A stretch of 64,000 nucleotides of DNA from Jiangella alba (GTDB lineage Bacteria > Actinomycetota > Actinomycetes > Jiangellales > Jiangellaceae). The stretch covers positions 682,001 through 746,000 of the forward strand of contig NZ_FNUC01000004.1 in NCBI RefSeq assembly GCF_900106035.1. Reading direction: 5' to 3'. The position numbers were made by a program, and so were the translations under genes. A model generated the notes under the pieces. The model ran no database searches. It was given only the letters and a program-made list of their open reading frames with translations, and was not told the origin of the DNA. Shown in pieces: positions 1 to 8,163 of the stretch (positions within the stretch are counted from its first letter, which is position 1; each line of letters opens with the position of its first letter).

Positions 1-684
1 GCCCGGCAGCTCGCCATCGACGACGCGCGCGACCGCATCGTGGCGGCGGTCTCCGCGCCCCACCAGGCCGTCGTGCGGGCGTGGTTGTCGGACGAGGCGT
101 GCCATGCGGTCGAGATCCACGGTCCGCAGGTCAGCGACCGCGAGCTCGAACTCCGCGTCGGCTGGACCCGCCCACCCGACCACTCCACCCCCGGCGCCGA
201 CCCCTGGCGCCTCCGCCCCGACGGCAAGGTCGTCTCGCGACACCGGGCCGGCTCGGAAGCGAGCCGCTTCACCTCGCCCGAGGCATTCGCCCGTCCGATC
301 GACGTCCTGCTGACTCATGCCGGCCAGTACCCGGGCGGCCTCGACACGTTCTTCGCCGACCACGCCGACGATGGGGTGGCCGCGTTCTTCCTGCCGGCCG
401 GCACCGCGGGTCTAGGTCCTGGCGACACCTTCGGCCATCGAGGCGCCGGCACGGGCACGACCGAGGCTGCTCAGGACTGGGTCCGGGTACGAGCCGACGC
501 CATGCGCAAGGACGGCGAATGCGCGCCGCCCGTACGCACGCTGGCCTACGATCCGCTCGCAGAAGGCGACGACCCGGGCGTCAGGATGGTCTTCCGAGAG
601 GGCCCCGCCGGCTGGACCATGACCACGTACTATCCGTCATCAGCACCTGGATCCGACAACGTACGCCTGGAGAACCCCGCGTGA
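1..684 (+). CDS. C-terminal part of a probable secreted polymorphic-toxin-like protein (5' truncated)
   Basis: The reading frame is already open at base 1, so the true start lies outside the window; GTG 40 is only the first internal start codon. The visible ~227 residues are soluble and have no membrane segment. They contain several scattered His residues (for example around HRAGS and the FADHADD stretch) and end in a Trp/Tyr-rich strand GWTMTTYYP close to the C-terminus. Such a terminal strand is common in nuclease toxin domains of the RNase A-like or EndoU-like kind, but I cannot assign a family. The stop overlaps the GTG of the next gene by 4 bp, which suggests a coupled toxin/immunity pair. 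That is inference from layout; the two could also be ordinary hypothetical proteins. Confidence 0.55.
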   Translation, partial: ARQLAIDDARDRIVAAVSAPHQAVVRAWLSDEACHAVEIHGPQVSDRELELRVGWTRPPDHSTPGADPWRLRPDGKVVSRHRAGSEASRFTSPEAFARPIDVLLTHAGQYPGGLDTFFADHADDGVAAFFLPAGTAGLGPGDTFGHRGAGTGTTEAAQDWVRVRADAMRKDGECAPPVRTLAYDPLAEGDDPGVRMVFREGPAGWTMTTYYPSSAPGSDNVRLENPA

Positions 685-1193
685 TCCCACGGACGAAGGC
701 CTTCGCCAGGTACATCGGGACCTGGTTCGACACCACCGACTCCGCCGATCTGTACATCGAGGCGTGCGAGCGGGCTCCGAAGCGGCTCGCCGAAGACGCT
801 GACGGCAGCTTCCACGCCATTCGCGACGAGTTCGCGGCGCACATCCGCGACTCGTCGAACCCGCCCATGCGTGGTTCGAGCCAGTGGGCGACGGACGAGT
901 GGTACCGGAGCGTCTGGTACGACCTGTTCGGGCCGGAGGCGCCGCCCGGCGACCCGTACCCCGTGCCGGCCGATCAGTGGGGCCGGGAGCGGCTCACCGA
1001 CTACATGCTGCACGCGGTCGACGAGGACGAGGAGGGCAGCAGCGAGGGGGCCGCGGCGTGGCTGGCGGCGCGCGGGCTGACCGCCCAGGGCGTGTACGAC
1101 GCGATCTCCGGCGAGACCGTGCGGCGGCCGGAGCCGGAGGGGTACGCCGATCACCTGCGGCGGCTCACCGAGGCGGGTCTGCGGGAGGCGTGA
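681..1193 (+). CDS. Hypothetical acidic protein, candidate immunity partner of the upstream gene
   Basis: 170 residues from GTG 681, which overlaps the stop of the upstream gene (GTGA). The in-frame region upstream of 681 is antisense-like low-complexity Arg sequence, so this start is preferred. The product is acidic, soluble and without a signal peptide, with an Asp/Glu-rich run (VDEDEEGSSEG) in the second half; I recognise no domain. Its size, acidity and translational coupling to a toxin-like C-terminus are typical of immunity proteins, but this is a context argument only. Its 3' end overlaps the end of the convergent sirB-like gene by 29 bp. Confidence 0.55.
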   Translation: MIPRTKAFARYIGTWFDTTDSADLYIEACERAPKRLAEDADGSFHAIRDEFAAHIRDSSNPPMRGSSQWATDEWYRSVWYDLFGPEAPPGDPYPVPADQWGRERLTDYMLHAVDEDEEGSSEGAAAWLAARGLTAQGVYDAISGETVRRPEPEGYADHLRRLTEAGLREA

Positions 1194-1857
1194 CCGCCCG
1201 GTAGCGCTCCGCGATGAGGGCGGCGACCAGGGGGTGCGGCCCGATCGGCGGGGCGACGACGTCGGCGCCGGAGGCGTCCAGGCGCTGCTGGAAGAGCCCG
1301 GGCGCGAGCAGGTACGACGCCACGCCGACGCGGGGGTGGCCGGCGGCGCGGAGGGACGCGACCGCGTCGGGCACGGGCGGCGAGGCCGTCGTCACGAAGG
1401 CCGGCACGACCGGGCGGGCCAGCGCCGACGCCAGCAAGGACGCGGCGACGGAGACCTCGGCGAGGGCCGACTCGTCGGACGAGCCGGCGGCGGCCAGCAC
1501 GACGGCGGACGGCAGGTCGGGAGAAGCAGAACGCAGCCGCGCCTCGACGGCGGCCACCACGGCGGGGTCCGGGCCGAGCGCCGGCGTCACGATCGCGCGC
1601 CCACCGTCCGCAGCCACGGCCGAGGGAACGTCGACCCGCACGTGATACCCCGACGCGAGGAACATCGGCACCACGACGGCGCGCGAGCCGTCGGGCACGG
1701 ACGCCAGCACCGAGGACAGCGTCGGCCCGATCACGTCGACGTACGCCACCCGGACGTCCACCCCCGGCAGCAACGTACGCACGCCGGCGAGCAGCGATTC
1801 CAGTACGACGGGGCCTTCGGGGGCGCGGGTCCCGTGCGCCACGGCGATGAGAGTCAC
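1165..1857 (-). CDS. CbiX/SirB-family sirohydrochlorin chelatase
   Basis: 230 residues. The N-terminus reads AVAHGTR (His8) and a second conserved His lies in GYHVRVDVP (His72), the pair of metal-binding histidines in CbiX/SirB class II chelatases. Two similar halves are present, as in the long bacterial form. The enzyme inserts Fe2+ (or Co2+) into sirohydrochlorin. With the nearby cobA and the siroheme-dependent NirB it most probably makes siroheme, so ferrochelatase is the likelier activity. The GTG start at 1857 lies 6 bases after CAGACT, a leaderless-type -10, back to back with the thrE promoter. Metal specificity cannot be read from sequence. Confidence 0.85.
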   Translation of the reverse strand: MTLIAVAHGTRAPEGPVVLESLLAGVRTLLPGVDVRVAYVDVIGPTLSSVLASVPDGSRAVVVPMFLASGYHVRVDVPSAVAADGGRAIVTPALGPDPAVVAAVEARLRSASPDLPSAVVLAAAGSSDESALAEVSVAASLLASALARPVVPAFVTTASPPVPDAVASLRAAGHPRVGVASYLLAPGLFQQRLDASGADVVAPPIGPHPLVAALIAERYRAVTPPADPPR

Positions 1858-1892
1858 GGGACAAGTCTGCGCGATGTTCGTACCGTCGGATC

Positions 1893-3308
1893 ATGACGTA
1901 CGACCCGAGCGCCCAGGGCCCGTTCCGGCAGCGGGCCCGCCGCGTGGTCCGCCCGCAGGGCCCGCCGACGCAGCCGCTGGCGATCCGCGGCCTGCAGAGC
2001 CGGCTGACGGCGGAGGAGGAGCGGCAGGTCCTGGACCTCATCCTGCGCACCGGCGACGCCATGGTGGCCACGGGTGCGCCGGTGGCGGACGTGACGGCGG
2101 CGCTGCTGCGGCTCGCGGCCGGGTTCGGGGTGACGCGGCTGCAGGTCGACATCACGTTCATCTCGATCATCGCGTCCATCGACCGCGACGACGACCCCAT
2201 CACGAAGGTCCGCGTCATCAACCTGCGCAACTCCGACTACAGCCGGTTGGCGGAGCTGTTCGACCTCGTCGACGAGGTGCATCGCGGCGGCGTCACCCTC
2301 GACGACGCGCAGCGGAAGCTGGACGAGGTCCTGGCGGCGCCGCACCCGTACCGGCGCTGGATCGTGACGCTGGCGCTGGGCCTGATGGCCTCGGGGGTGG
2401 CGCTGCTGCTCAACGGCGGCTGGCTGGTGGCGCTGGTCGCGGCGGTCACCACGATCGTCATCGACCGGACGCTGCGCGCGCTGCGCCGGTGGGGCCTGCC
2501 GTACCTGTTCCAGCAGGTCATCGGCGCCGGGTTGGCGACGGTGGTGGGGCTGGCGGCGTTGTGGGCGACGGACCGGTTCGGCTGGTCGCCGACGCTGCTG
2601 CCGCCGTCGCTGATCGTGGCGTCCGGCATCGTCGTGCTGCTGGCCGGGCTGTCGCTGGTCGGCTCGGCCGAGGACGCCATCGCCGGCTACCCGCTGACGG
2701 CGGCGGCGCGCACGTACGAGGTGGTGCTGCACACCATCGGGCTGGTGGTCGGCATCGGCGTCATGCTCGATCTCGGCCAGCGCGCCGGCATCCCGCTGAC
2801 GATCCTCGAACCGGGCACGCTGAACATCCCGACCACGATCCAGATCCTCAGCGGCGGCCTCATCGCCGGCGCCTGGAGCCTCGCGTCGTACACGCGGGCG
2901 CGCACGATCCCGGTCGTGCTCGGCGTCGGCATGGTGGCGGCCGCGGTGCTGCTGCTGGGCCGTCAGGTGCTGGAGATCGGCCCGGCCGGCTCGTCCTTCC
3001 TGGCGGCGCTGGTGGTGGGCCTGATCGCCGGCGGCCTGAGCGAGCCGCTGAAGACGCCGAACCTGGTCATCTCGGTGTGCGGCATCACGCCGCTGCTGCC
3101 GGGCCTGGCGATCTACAACGCGATGTTCCGCATGGTCGAGGGCGACGACGTCGTCGGCGGGACGGGACAGCTGATCGCCGCGTTCGGCATCGCGCTGGCG
3201 CTGGCCGCCGGCGTCACACTGGGCGAGTTCCTGGCCACGCCGCTGCGCTCGGAGATGGACCGCTGGCAGCGCCGGGTCGCCCGCCGCGCCCGCGGCACCC
3301 GCAGCTAG
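1893..3308 (+). CDS. thrE: ThrE-family threonine/serine exporter
   Basis: 471 residues, close to the usual length of actinobacterial ThrE. The first ~150 residues form the soluble ThrE N-terminal domain (LRTGDAMVATGAPVADV at its start). About ten hydrophobic segments follow from near residue 155 to 455, ending in a basic tail. The family exports threonine and serine using the proton motive force at the cytoplasmic membrane. ATG 1893 lies 6 bases after TACCGT, so the mRNA is probably leaderless. The gene sits between sirB and the siroheme/nitrate operon without an obvious functional link. Its TAG stop abuts the inverted-repeat element at 3308. Confidence 0.88.
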   Translation: MTYDPSAQGPFRQRARRVVRPQGPPTQPLAIRGLQSRLTAEEERQVLDLILRTGDAMVATGAPVADVTAALLRLAAGFGVTRLQVDITFISIIASIDRDDDPITKVRVINLRNSDYSRLAELFDLVDEVHRGGVTLDDAQRKLDEVLAAPHPYRRWIVTLALGLMASGVALLLNGGWLVALVAAVTTIVIDRTLRALRRWGLPYLFQQVIGAGLATVVGLAALWATDRFGWSPTLLPPSLIVASGIVVLLAGLSLVGSAEDAIAGYPLTAAARTYEVVLHTIGLVVGIGVMLDLGQRAGIPLTILEPGTLNIPTTIQILSGGLIAGAWSLASYTRARTIPVVLGVGMVAAAVLLLGRQVLEIGPAGSSFLAALVVGLIAGGLSEPLKTPNLVISVCGITPLLPGLAIYNAMFRMVEGDDVVGGTGQLIAAFGIALALAAGVTLGEFLATPLRSEMDRWQRRVARRARGTRS

Positions 3309-3469
3309 GGGGTGTCTCCCGGGTCTCGGCCGTAGCGAGCGGCGTCCAGGTGGATGCCTCGCAAGGTGCGAGGAAGGAGTCATAGCGGGGTTCTATGACG
3401 ACTGACGAGAACGCCGCGAGGCGCCGCCTGGACGTCGCGCAGTAGGCCACGGACCCGGGAGACACCCCC
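3308..3469. repeat. 162-bp element with 16-bp perfect terminal inverted repeats (MITE-like)
   Basis: The 16 bases at 3308-3323 (GGGGGTGTCTCCCGGG) are the exact reverse complement of 3454-3469. Complementarity continues imperfectly inward for roughly 60 bp on each side, with a matched GTCCAGG/CCTGGAC core. The centre holds two small hairpins, CCTCGCAAGGTGCGAGG and CATAGCGGGGTTCTATG (about 3382-3398). There is no open frame for a transposase and no clear target duplication. It fills the whole gap between the convergent thrE and cobA stops, so it could also act as a bidirectional terminator. Confidence 0.75.
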
Positions 3470-3477
3470 TCGGACGC

Positions 3478-4197
3478 TCACGCCAGCAGGTCGCGCAGCG
3501 CGACCACGTCGCCGATCACGACGACGGCGGGCGGCTCGATCCCCTCGGCCGCGCAGCCGACGGTGTCGAGCGTCGCGACGACGACCCGCACCCCGCTGGA
3601 CATCACCACGGCGACCGGCGTGCCCGGCCGCCGCCCGCCGGCGACGAGCCGGGCGGCGATACCGGACAGGTGCGTCACGCCCATCAGCACGACGATCGTG
3701 CCGGCGCCGGCCGCCAGCCGGTCCCAGTCGACGGTCGACTCCGGCGCGTCCGGGTGGGCGTGCCCGCTGACGATCGTCACCTCCTGCGTCACGCCGCGCT
3801 GCGTCACCGGGATGCCGGCCAGCGCGGGCACGGCGACGGCGCTCGTCACGCCGGGCACCACCTCGTACGGCACGCCGGCCGAGGCGCAGGCGAGCGTCTC
3901 CTCGCCGCCGCGGCCGAAGACGAAGGGGTCGCCGCCCTTGAGCCGGACGACGCGCAGCCCGCGGCGGGCGCGGTCGATCATCAGCGTCTCGATCTCGCGC
4001 TGGCCGCGCCGGTGCTTGTGCGGCTCCTTGCCGACGTCGACGATCTCGACGTCGGGGCACAGCGCGTCCAGCAGCGACCGCGGCGCCAGCCGGTCCACCA
4101 GCACGACGTCGGCCTGTTTGAGCAGGTCGAACCCGCGCAGCGTGAGCAGCCCCGGGTCGCCCGGACCGCCGCCGACGATCGCCACGTGGCCCGTCAT
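3478..4197 (-). CDS. cobA: Uroporphyrinogen-III C-methyltransferase (SUMT)
   Basis: 239 residues, the length of a stand-alone SUMT. The N-terminus has the family motif VGGGPGDPGLLTLRG, followed by GGDPFVFGRGGEE and YEVVPGVTSA, all typical of tetrapyrrole SAM methyltransferases. It methylates uroporphyrinogen III at C2 and C7 to give precorrin-2, the branch point to siroheme and B12. There is no fused precorrin-2 dehydrogenase/ferrochelatase domain of the CysG type. ATG 4197 overlaps the stop of the upstream regulator (ATGA), making it the last gene of the nitrate/nitrite operon; it presumably supplies siroheme to NirB. Confidence 0.93.
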   Translation of the reverse strand: MTGHVAIVGGGPGDPGLLTLRGFDLLKQADVVLVDRLAPRSLLDALCPDVEIVDVGKEPHKHRRGQREIETLMIDRARRGLRVVRLKGGDPFVFGRGGEETLACASAGVPYEVVPGVTSAVAVPALAGIPVTQRGVTQEVTIVSGHAHPDAPESTVDWDRLAAGAGTIVVLMGVTHLSGIAARLVAGGRRPGTPVAVVMSSGVRVVVATLDTVGCAAEGIEPPAVVVIGDVVALRDLLA

Positions 4198-5327
4198 GAC
4201 GAGTACTTCGCCGCGCCCGACGCCTCGGGCTCGTAGGCCAGGCGGTAGCCGCGCTTCACCACGGTCTGGACGACCTTCGCCCCGACAGCGCCGCGCAGCC
4301 GGGTGACCGCCATCTCGACCGCGTGCTCGTCCGAACCGCCGCCGGGCAGGACGGCGAGCAGTTCGGCCCGCGACACGACGACGCCGGGACGGCGGGCCAG
4401 CTCGGCCAGCACGGCCATCGGCCCGGGCGGCAGCTCGCGCACCTCCCCGTCGACGACGACGGCGTGCCCGCGCAGCTGGACGGCGTGCCCGGCGGCCCGC
4501 AGCGTGCGGCAGCGGGCCGGCAACGACGCCACGATCTCGCGGACCAGCGCGCCCAGCCGCGAGCGGGCCGGCTGCACCGTCGCGATGCCCAGCCGCTCCA
4601 GCCGCGCCGCGGTCACCGGCCCGACGCACGCGGGCAGCACCGACGACCGCAGCGCGTCGAGCACCGCGGACGACAGCCCCATGGACGACGCCAGTGACAA
4701 CAGGCTGGCCACCGCCGGCGCGCTGGTGAACACGACGCAGTCGACCTGCCGCGCCGCGACCGCCTCGACCAGCCGGCCCAGCGGCGCGACGTCGTCCGGC
4801 GGCACCCAGCGGTAGACCGGCACGGCGACGACGACGGCGCCGGCGGCGGTCAGCGCATCGGTGACGTCGGGCAGCGGTTCGCCGTGCAGCTGCACCGCGA
4901 TGCGCCGGCCGGTCAGGTCCTGCGCGAGCAGGTGCTCCAGCACCTCGGCGGACGACTCGGACGGCGGCGCCCAGTCGTCGGTCAGCCCGGCCGCCCGCAG
5001 CGCGCCGCGTGCCTTCGGGCCGCGGGCCAGCAGCGTCGCCGAGCCGAGCCGGTCCAGCAGCCGTTCGCCCAGCCCCCAGCCGTCGGCCGCCTCCATCCAG
5101 CCGCGGAACCCGATCCCGGTGGTGGCGACGGCGATGTCGACCGGCTCGTCGACGCACCGCCGGGTCGCCGCCAGCAGCTCGGCGTCGTCGTCGAGCGGGA
5201 CGATCCGGATCGCCGGCGCCTGCACGACCCGGGCGCCGCGCCGCTCCAGCAGCGCGCCCAGCTCCTCCCGCCGGCGCGCGGCCGTCAAGGCGACGGTGAA
5301 CCCCGCCAGCGGCAGGTGCTCCGTCAC
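4194..5327 (-). CDS. nnaR: NnaR-type regulator: uroporphyrinogen-III synthase-like domain fused to a winged helix
   Basis: 377 residues from GTG 5327, which overlaps the nirD stop (GTGA). Residues ~1-260 are a HemD-like domain (PLAGFTVALTAARR start, FTSAPAV segment). Residues ~280-366 are an OmpR/PhoB-type winged helix with recognition-helix sequence HAVEMAVTRLRGAVG and the terminal hairpin VVKRGYRLAY. This architecture, inside nitrate assimilation clusters, is that of NnaR, described in Streptomyces and Mycobacterium as a co-activator of nitrate and nitrite assimilation genes with GlnR. The operon would thus encode its own activator. Whether the HemD part keeps synthase activity or senses a tetrapyrrole is unknown. 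Confidence 0.85.
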   Translation of the reverse strand: MTEHLPLAGFTVALTAARRREELGALLERRGARVVQAPAIRIVPLDDDAELLAATRRCVDEPVDIAVATTGIGFRGWMEAADGWGLGERLLDRLGSATLLARGPKARGALRAAGLTDDWAPPSESSAEVLEHLLAQDLTGRRIAVQLHGEPLPDVTDALTAAGAVVVAVPVYRWVPPDDVAPLGRLVEAVAARQVDCVVFTSAPAVASLLSLASSMGLSSAVLDALRSSVLPACVGPVTAARLERLGIATVQPARSRLGALVREIVASLPARCRTLRAAGHAVQLRGHAVVVDGEVRELPPGPMAVLAELARRPGVVVSRAELLAVLPGGGSDEHAVEMAVTRLRGAVGAKVVQTVVKRGYRLAYEPEASGAAKYSS

Positions 5328-5665
5328 GGCACCGCCACCTCGACGTCGCCGTCGCGCACCCGCACGTCGTACACCGGCACCGTGACGCCCGCCGAGTCCA
5401 GGCATTCCCCGGTGACCAGCGAGAACACCTGCTTGTGCAAGGGCGACGCGACGGTCGGCTCGGCGCCGCGCGACCCCACGATGCCGCGCGACAACACGTA
5501 GGCACCGCTGAACGGGTCGCGGTTGCCCACCGCGTGGACCTCGCCGGAGACACCGCGGAAGATCGCCACCTGCACGCCGCCGACCAGCGCCGCCACTCCG
5601 CGCTCGGGCAGCAGCCGGTCGAGGCGGCAGACGACGGTCCACAGCCGGACGTCGAGAACGGTCAT
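5324..5665 (-). CDS. nirD: Nitrite reductase (NADH) small subunit
   Basis: 113 residues with the Rieske-like fold of NirD: AVGNRDPFSGAYVLSRGIVG and ASPLHKQVFSLVTGECLD in the usual places. The CxH and CxxH iron-sulfur ligands of true Rieske proteins are absent (NRDPF and SPLHKQ occupy those positions), which is normal for NirD. It partners the large subunit NirB in assimilatory reduction of nitrite to ammonium in the cytoplasm. The start at 5665 overlaps the nirB stop by 4 bp and the stop overlaps the nnaR start, so translation is coupled on both sides. Confidence 0.92.
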   Translation of the reverse strand: MTVLDVRLWTVVCRLDRLLPERGVAALVGGVQVAIFRGVSGEVHAVGNRDPFSGAYVLSRGIVGSRGAEPTVASPLHKQVFSLVTGECLDSAGVTVPVYDVRVRDGDVEVAVP

Positions 5666-8163
5666 CGGCGCACCACCTCCAGGGTCGGCCCCGCCACGAC
5701 GGGACGGATCTGCCCGCGCTCCACCTCGAACCGGATGCTCGGGTCGGGTGCGTCGGGGGCGTTGACGAACGACACGAACCGGCCGAGCTTCTCCTCGTCG
5801 TCGAGGACCGCGGCCCACTCGTCGGCGTAGGAGCCGACGTGCGCCTGCATCGCGGCCTCCAGTTCGGCGCCGAGACCCAGGGAATCGGCGACGAGGACGC
5901 GGTGCAGGTAGGCCAGGCCGTCGCCGTGCTCGTCGGTGAGCGCCTCGATCCAGGCGGACGTGCGCTGCAGCCGGTCCGCCGTCCGCACGTAGAACATGAG
6001 GAAGCGGTCCACCAGCGCGACGAGCGCCTCGGCGGAGAGGTCGGACGCGAACAGCTCGGCGTGCCGCGGCCGGAACCCGCCGTTGCCGCCGACGTAGAGG
6101 TTCCAGCCGTGCTCCGACGCGATGATGCCGACGTCCTTGCTGCGCGCCTCGGCGCACTCGCGGGCGCACCCGGAGACGCCGGCCTTGATCTTGTGCGGCG
6201 CCCGCAGCCCGCGGTAGCGCAGCTCCAGCATGATCGCCAGCGACGTGGAGTCCTGCACGCCGTAGCGGCACCAGGCCGACCCGACGCACGACTTCACCGT
6301 CCGCAGCGCCTTGCCGTACGCGTGCCCGCTCTCGAACCCGGCGTCGACCAGCCGCCGCCAGATCGCCGGCAGCTGCTCCACGCGGGCGCCGAGCAGGTCG
6401 ATGCGCTGCCCGCCGGTGATCTTGGAGTAGAGGCCGAAGTCGCGGGCCACCTCGCCGATCGCGATCAGCCCCTCCGGTGTCAGTTCGCCGCCCGGCACCC
6501 GGGGCACGACGGAGTAGGTGCCGTTGCGCTGCAGGTTGGCCAGGAAGTGGTCGTTGGTGTCCTGCAGCGCCGCCTGCTCACCGTCGAGGACGTGCCCGCT
6601 CCCGAGCGACGCCAGGATCGACGCGACCACCGGCTTGCAGATGTCGCAGCCGCGCCCGGTCCCGTGCCGGGCGACGATCCCGCTGAACGTCCGCAGCCCG
6701 GTGACCCGCACGAGGTCGAACAGCTCCGCCCGTCCCATCGCGAAGTGCTCGCACAGCGCCGGGTTCGCCTCGACGCCGGACTGCGTGAGCAGCGTCTTCA
6801 ACAGCGGGACGCAGCTGCCGCAGACGGTGCCGGCCCGGGTGCACGCCTTCAGCGCTCCCACGTCCGCGCAGCCCTCGTCGTGGATCGCGGCGCGGATGGC
6901 GCCGGCCGACACGTTCTGGCACGAGCACACCTGAGCGTCGTCGCCGAGGTCGGACGTGGACGGCCCGGCCAGCAGCAGCTGCTCGGGGGTGTCGGCGAGC
7001 GGCTGCCCGACCATGGTCCGCAGCGCCGCGTAGGCCGACGCGTCGCCGACCAGCACGCCGCCGAGCAGCCGCGACGCGTCGTCGGTGACGACCAGCTTCT
7101 TGTAGACGCCGCCGACCGGGTCGGCGTACACGACCTCGAGCGCGTCCGGCGCCGCCGCGTGCGCGTCGCCGAAGCTGGCGACGTCGACGCCGAGCAGCTT
7201 GAGCTTCGTGGACGTGTCGGCCTCGGCGAACGCCGCGTCGCCGCCGAGCAGCCGGTCGGCCACCACCTCGGCCATCTCGTAGCCGGGCGCGACCAGCCCG
7301 TAGACGCGGCCGCCGGCCAGGGCGCACTCGCCGACGGCCCAGATCGCCGGGTCGGACGTCCGGCACCCCTCGTCGACGACGACGCCGCCGCGCTCCCCGA
7401 CGGCGAGACCGGCGGACCGGGCCAGCTCGTCCCGCGGCCGGATCCCGGCGGAGAACACCACCACCCCGGTGTCCAGCGACGATCCGTCGGCGAAGGTCAG
7501 CCGCAGTCCGCCGTCGACGGCCGCGATCCGCTCGGTCGCGGTGTCCAGCCGCGCCGTCAGCCCGAGCGCCTCGACCCTGCGCCGCAGCACCTCGCCGCCG
7601 CCGCGGTCGATCTGCGCGGGCATCAGCCGCGGCGCGAACTCCACCACGCTGGTCGACAGCCCGAGCGAGAGCAGCGCGTTCGCCGCCTCCAGCCCGAGCA
7701 GGCCGCCACCCACGACCACGCCGGACGACACGGACGCCGCCCGCGTGCGGATCGCGTCCAGGTCGTCGATGGTCCGGTAGACGAAGCAGCCGTCCAGGTC
7801 CGCGCCCGGCACCGGCGGGACGAACGGCCGCGAGCCGGTGGCCAGCACCAGCGCGTCGTAGGCGAGCTCCCGGCCGGCCGACGTGCGCACCCGCCGGGCG
7901 TCGCGGTCGACCTCGACGACCGCCTCGCCCAGCACCAGCGCGCAGCCGTCGTCGTAGCAGCCGTCCGGGACCAGCCGCAGCTCCTCCTCGGTCGTCCCGG
8001 TGAGGTACGAGGTCAGCGCGACGCGGTCGTAGGCGGGCCGCGGCTCCTCGCCGAGGACGGTGATCCGCCACCGCTGCTGCGGGTCGCGCTGCCGGACCGC
8101 CTCGACCAGCCGCTGCCCGACCATGCCGTTGCCGACGACGACGAGGTGACGTGGTGTGCTCAT
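5662..8163 (-). CDS. nirB: Assimilatory nitrite reductase (NAD(P)H) large subunit
   Basis: 833 residues, full length for NirB. In order it has an FAD/NAD(P)-binding half (GNGMVGQRL at the N-terminus, second dinucleotide fold VVGGGLLGLEAA), a BFD-like [2Fe-2S] domain near residue 415 (CSCQN...CGSC), and a nitrite/sulfite reductase half. The last contains the siroheme/[4Fe-4S] cysteines in SCVGSAWCRYG and GVSGCARECAEARSKD. It reduces nitrite to ammonium with six electrons from NAD(P)H. ATG 8163 overlaps the stop of the upstream reductase gene (ATGA). The need for siroheme explains cobA downstream. Confidence 0.95.
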   Translation of the reverse strand: MSTPRHLVVVGNGMVGQRLVEAVRQRDPQQRWRITVLGEEPRPAYDRVALTSYLTGTTEEELRLVPDGCYDDGCALVLGEAVVEVDRDARRVRTSAGRELAYDALVLATGSRPFVPPVPGADLDGCFVYRTIDDLDAIRTRAASVSSGVVVGGGLLGLEAANALLSLGLSTSVVEFAPRLMPAQIDRGGGEVLRRRVEALGLTARLDTATERIAAVDGGLRLTFADGSSLDTGVVVFSAGIRPRDELARSAGLAVGERGGVVVDEGCRTSDPAIWAVGECALAGGRVYGLVAPGYEMAEVVADRLLGGDAAFAEADTSTKLKLLGVDVASFGDAHAAAPDALEVVYADPVGGVYKKLVVTDDASRLLGGVLVGDASAYAALRTMVGQPLADTPEQLLLAGPSTSDLGDDAQVCSCQNVSAGAIRAAIHDEGCADVGALKACTRAGTVCGSCVPLLKTLLTQSGVEANPALCEHFAMGRAELFDLVRVTGLRTFSGIVARHGTGRGCDICKPVVASILASLGSGHVLDGEQAALQDTNDHFLANLQRNGTYSVVPRVPGGELTPEGLIAIGEVARDFGLYSKITGGQRIDLLGARVEQLPAIWRRLVDAGFESGHAYGKALRTVKSCVGSAWCRYGVQDSTSLAIMLELRYRGLRAPHKIKAGVSGCARECAEARSKDVGIIASEHGWNLYVGGNGGFRPRHAELFASDLSAEALVALVDRFLMFYVRTADRLQRTSAWIEALTDEHGDGLAYLHRVLVADSLGLGAELEAAMQAHVGSYADEWAAVLDDEEKLGRFVSFVNAPDAPDPSIRFEVERGQIRPVVAGPTLEVVRR

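Noticed and set aside
3478-5553. Apparent fusion of cobA with an upstream protein
   Set aside because: The N-terminal 450 codons are a wrong-frame reading of nirD and nnaR; cobA starts at 4197 with an ATGA overlap.
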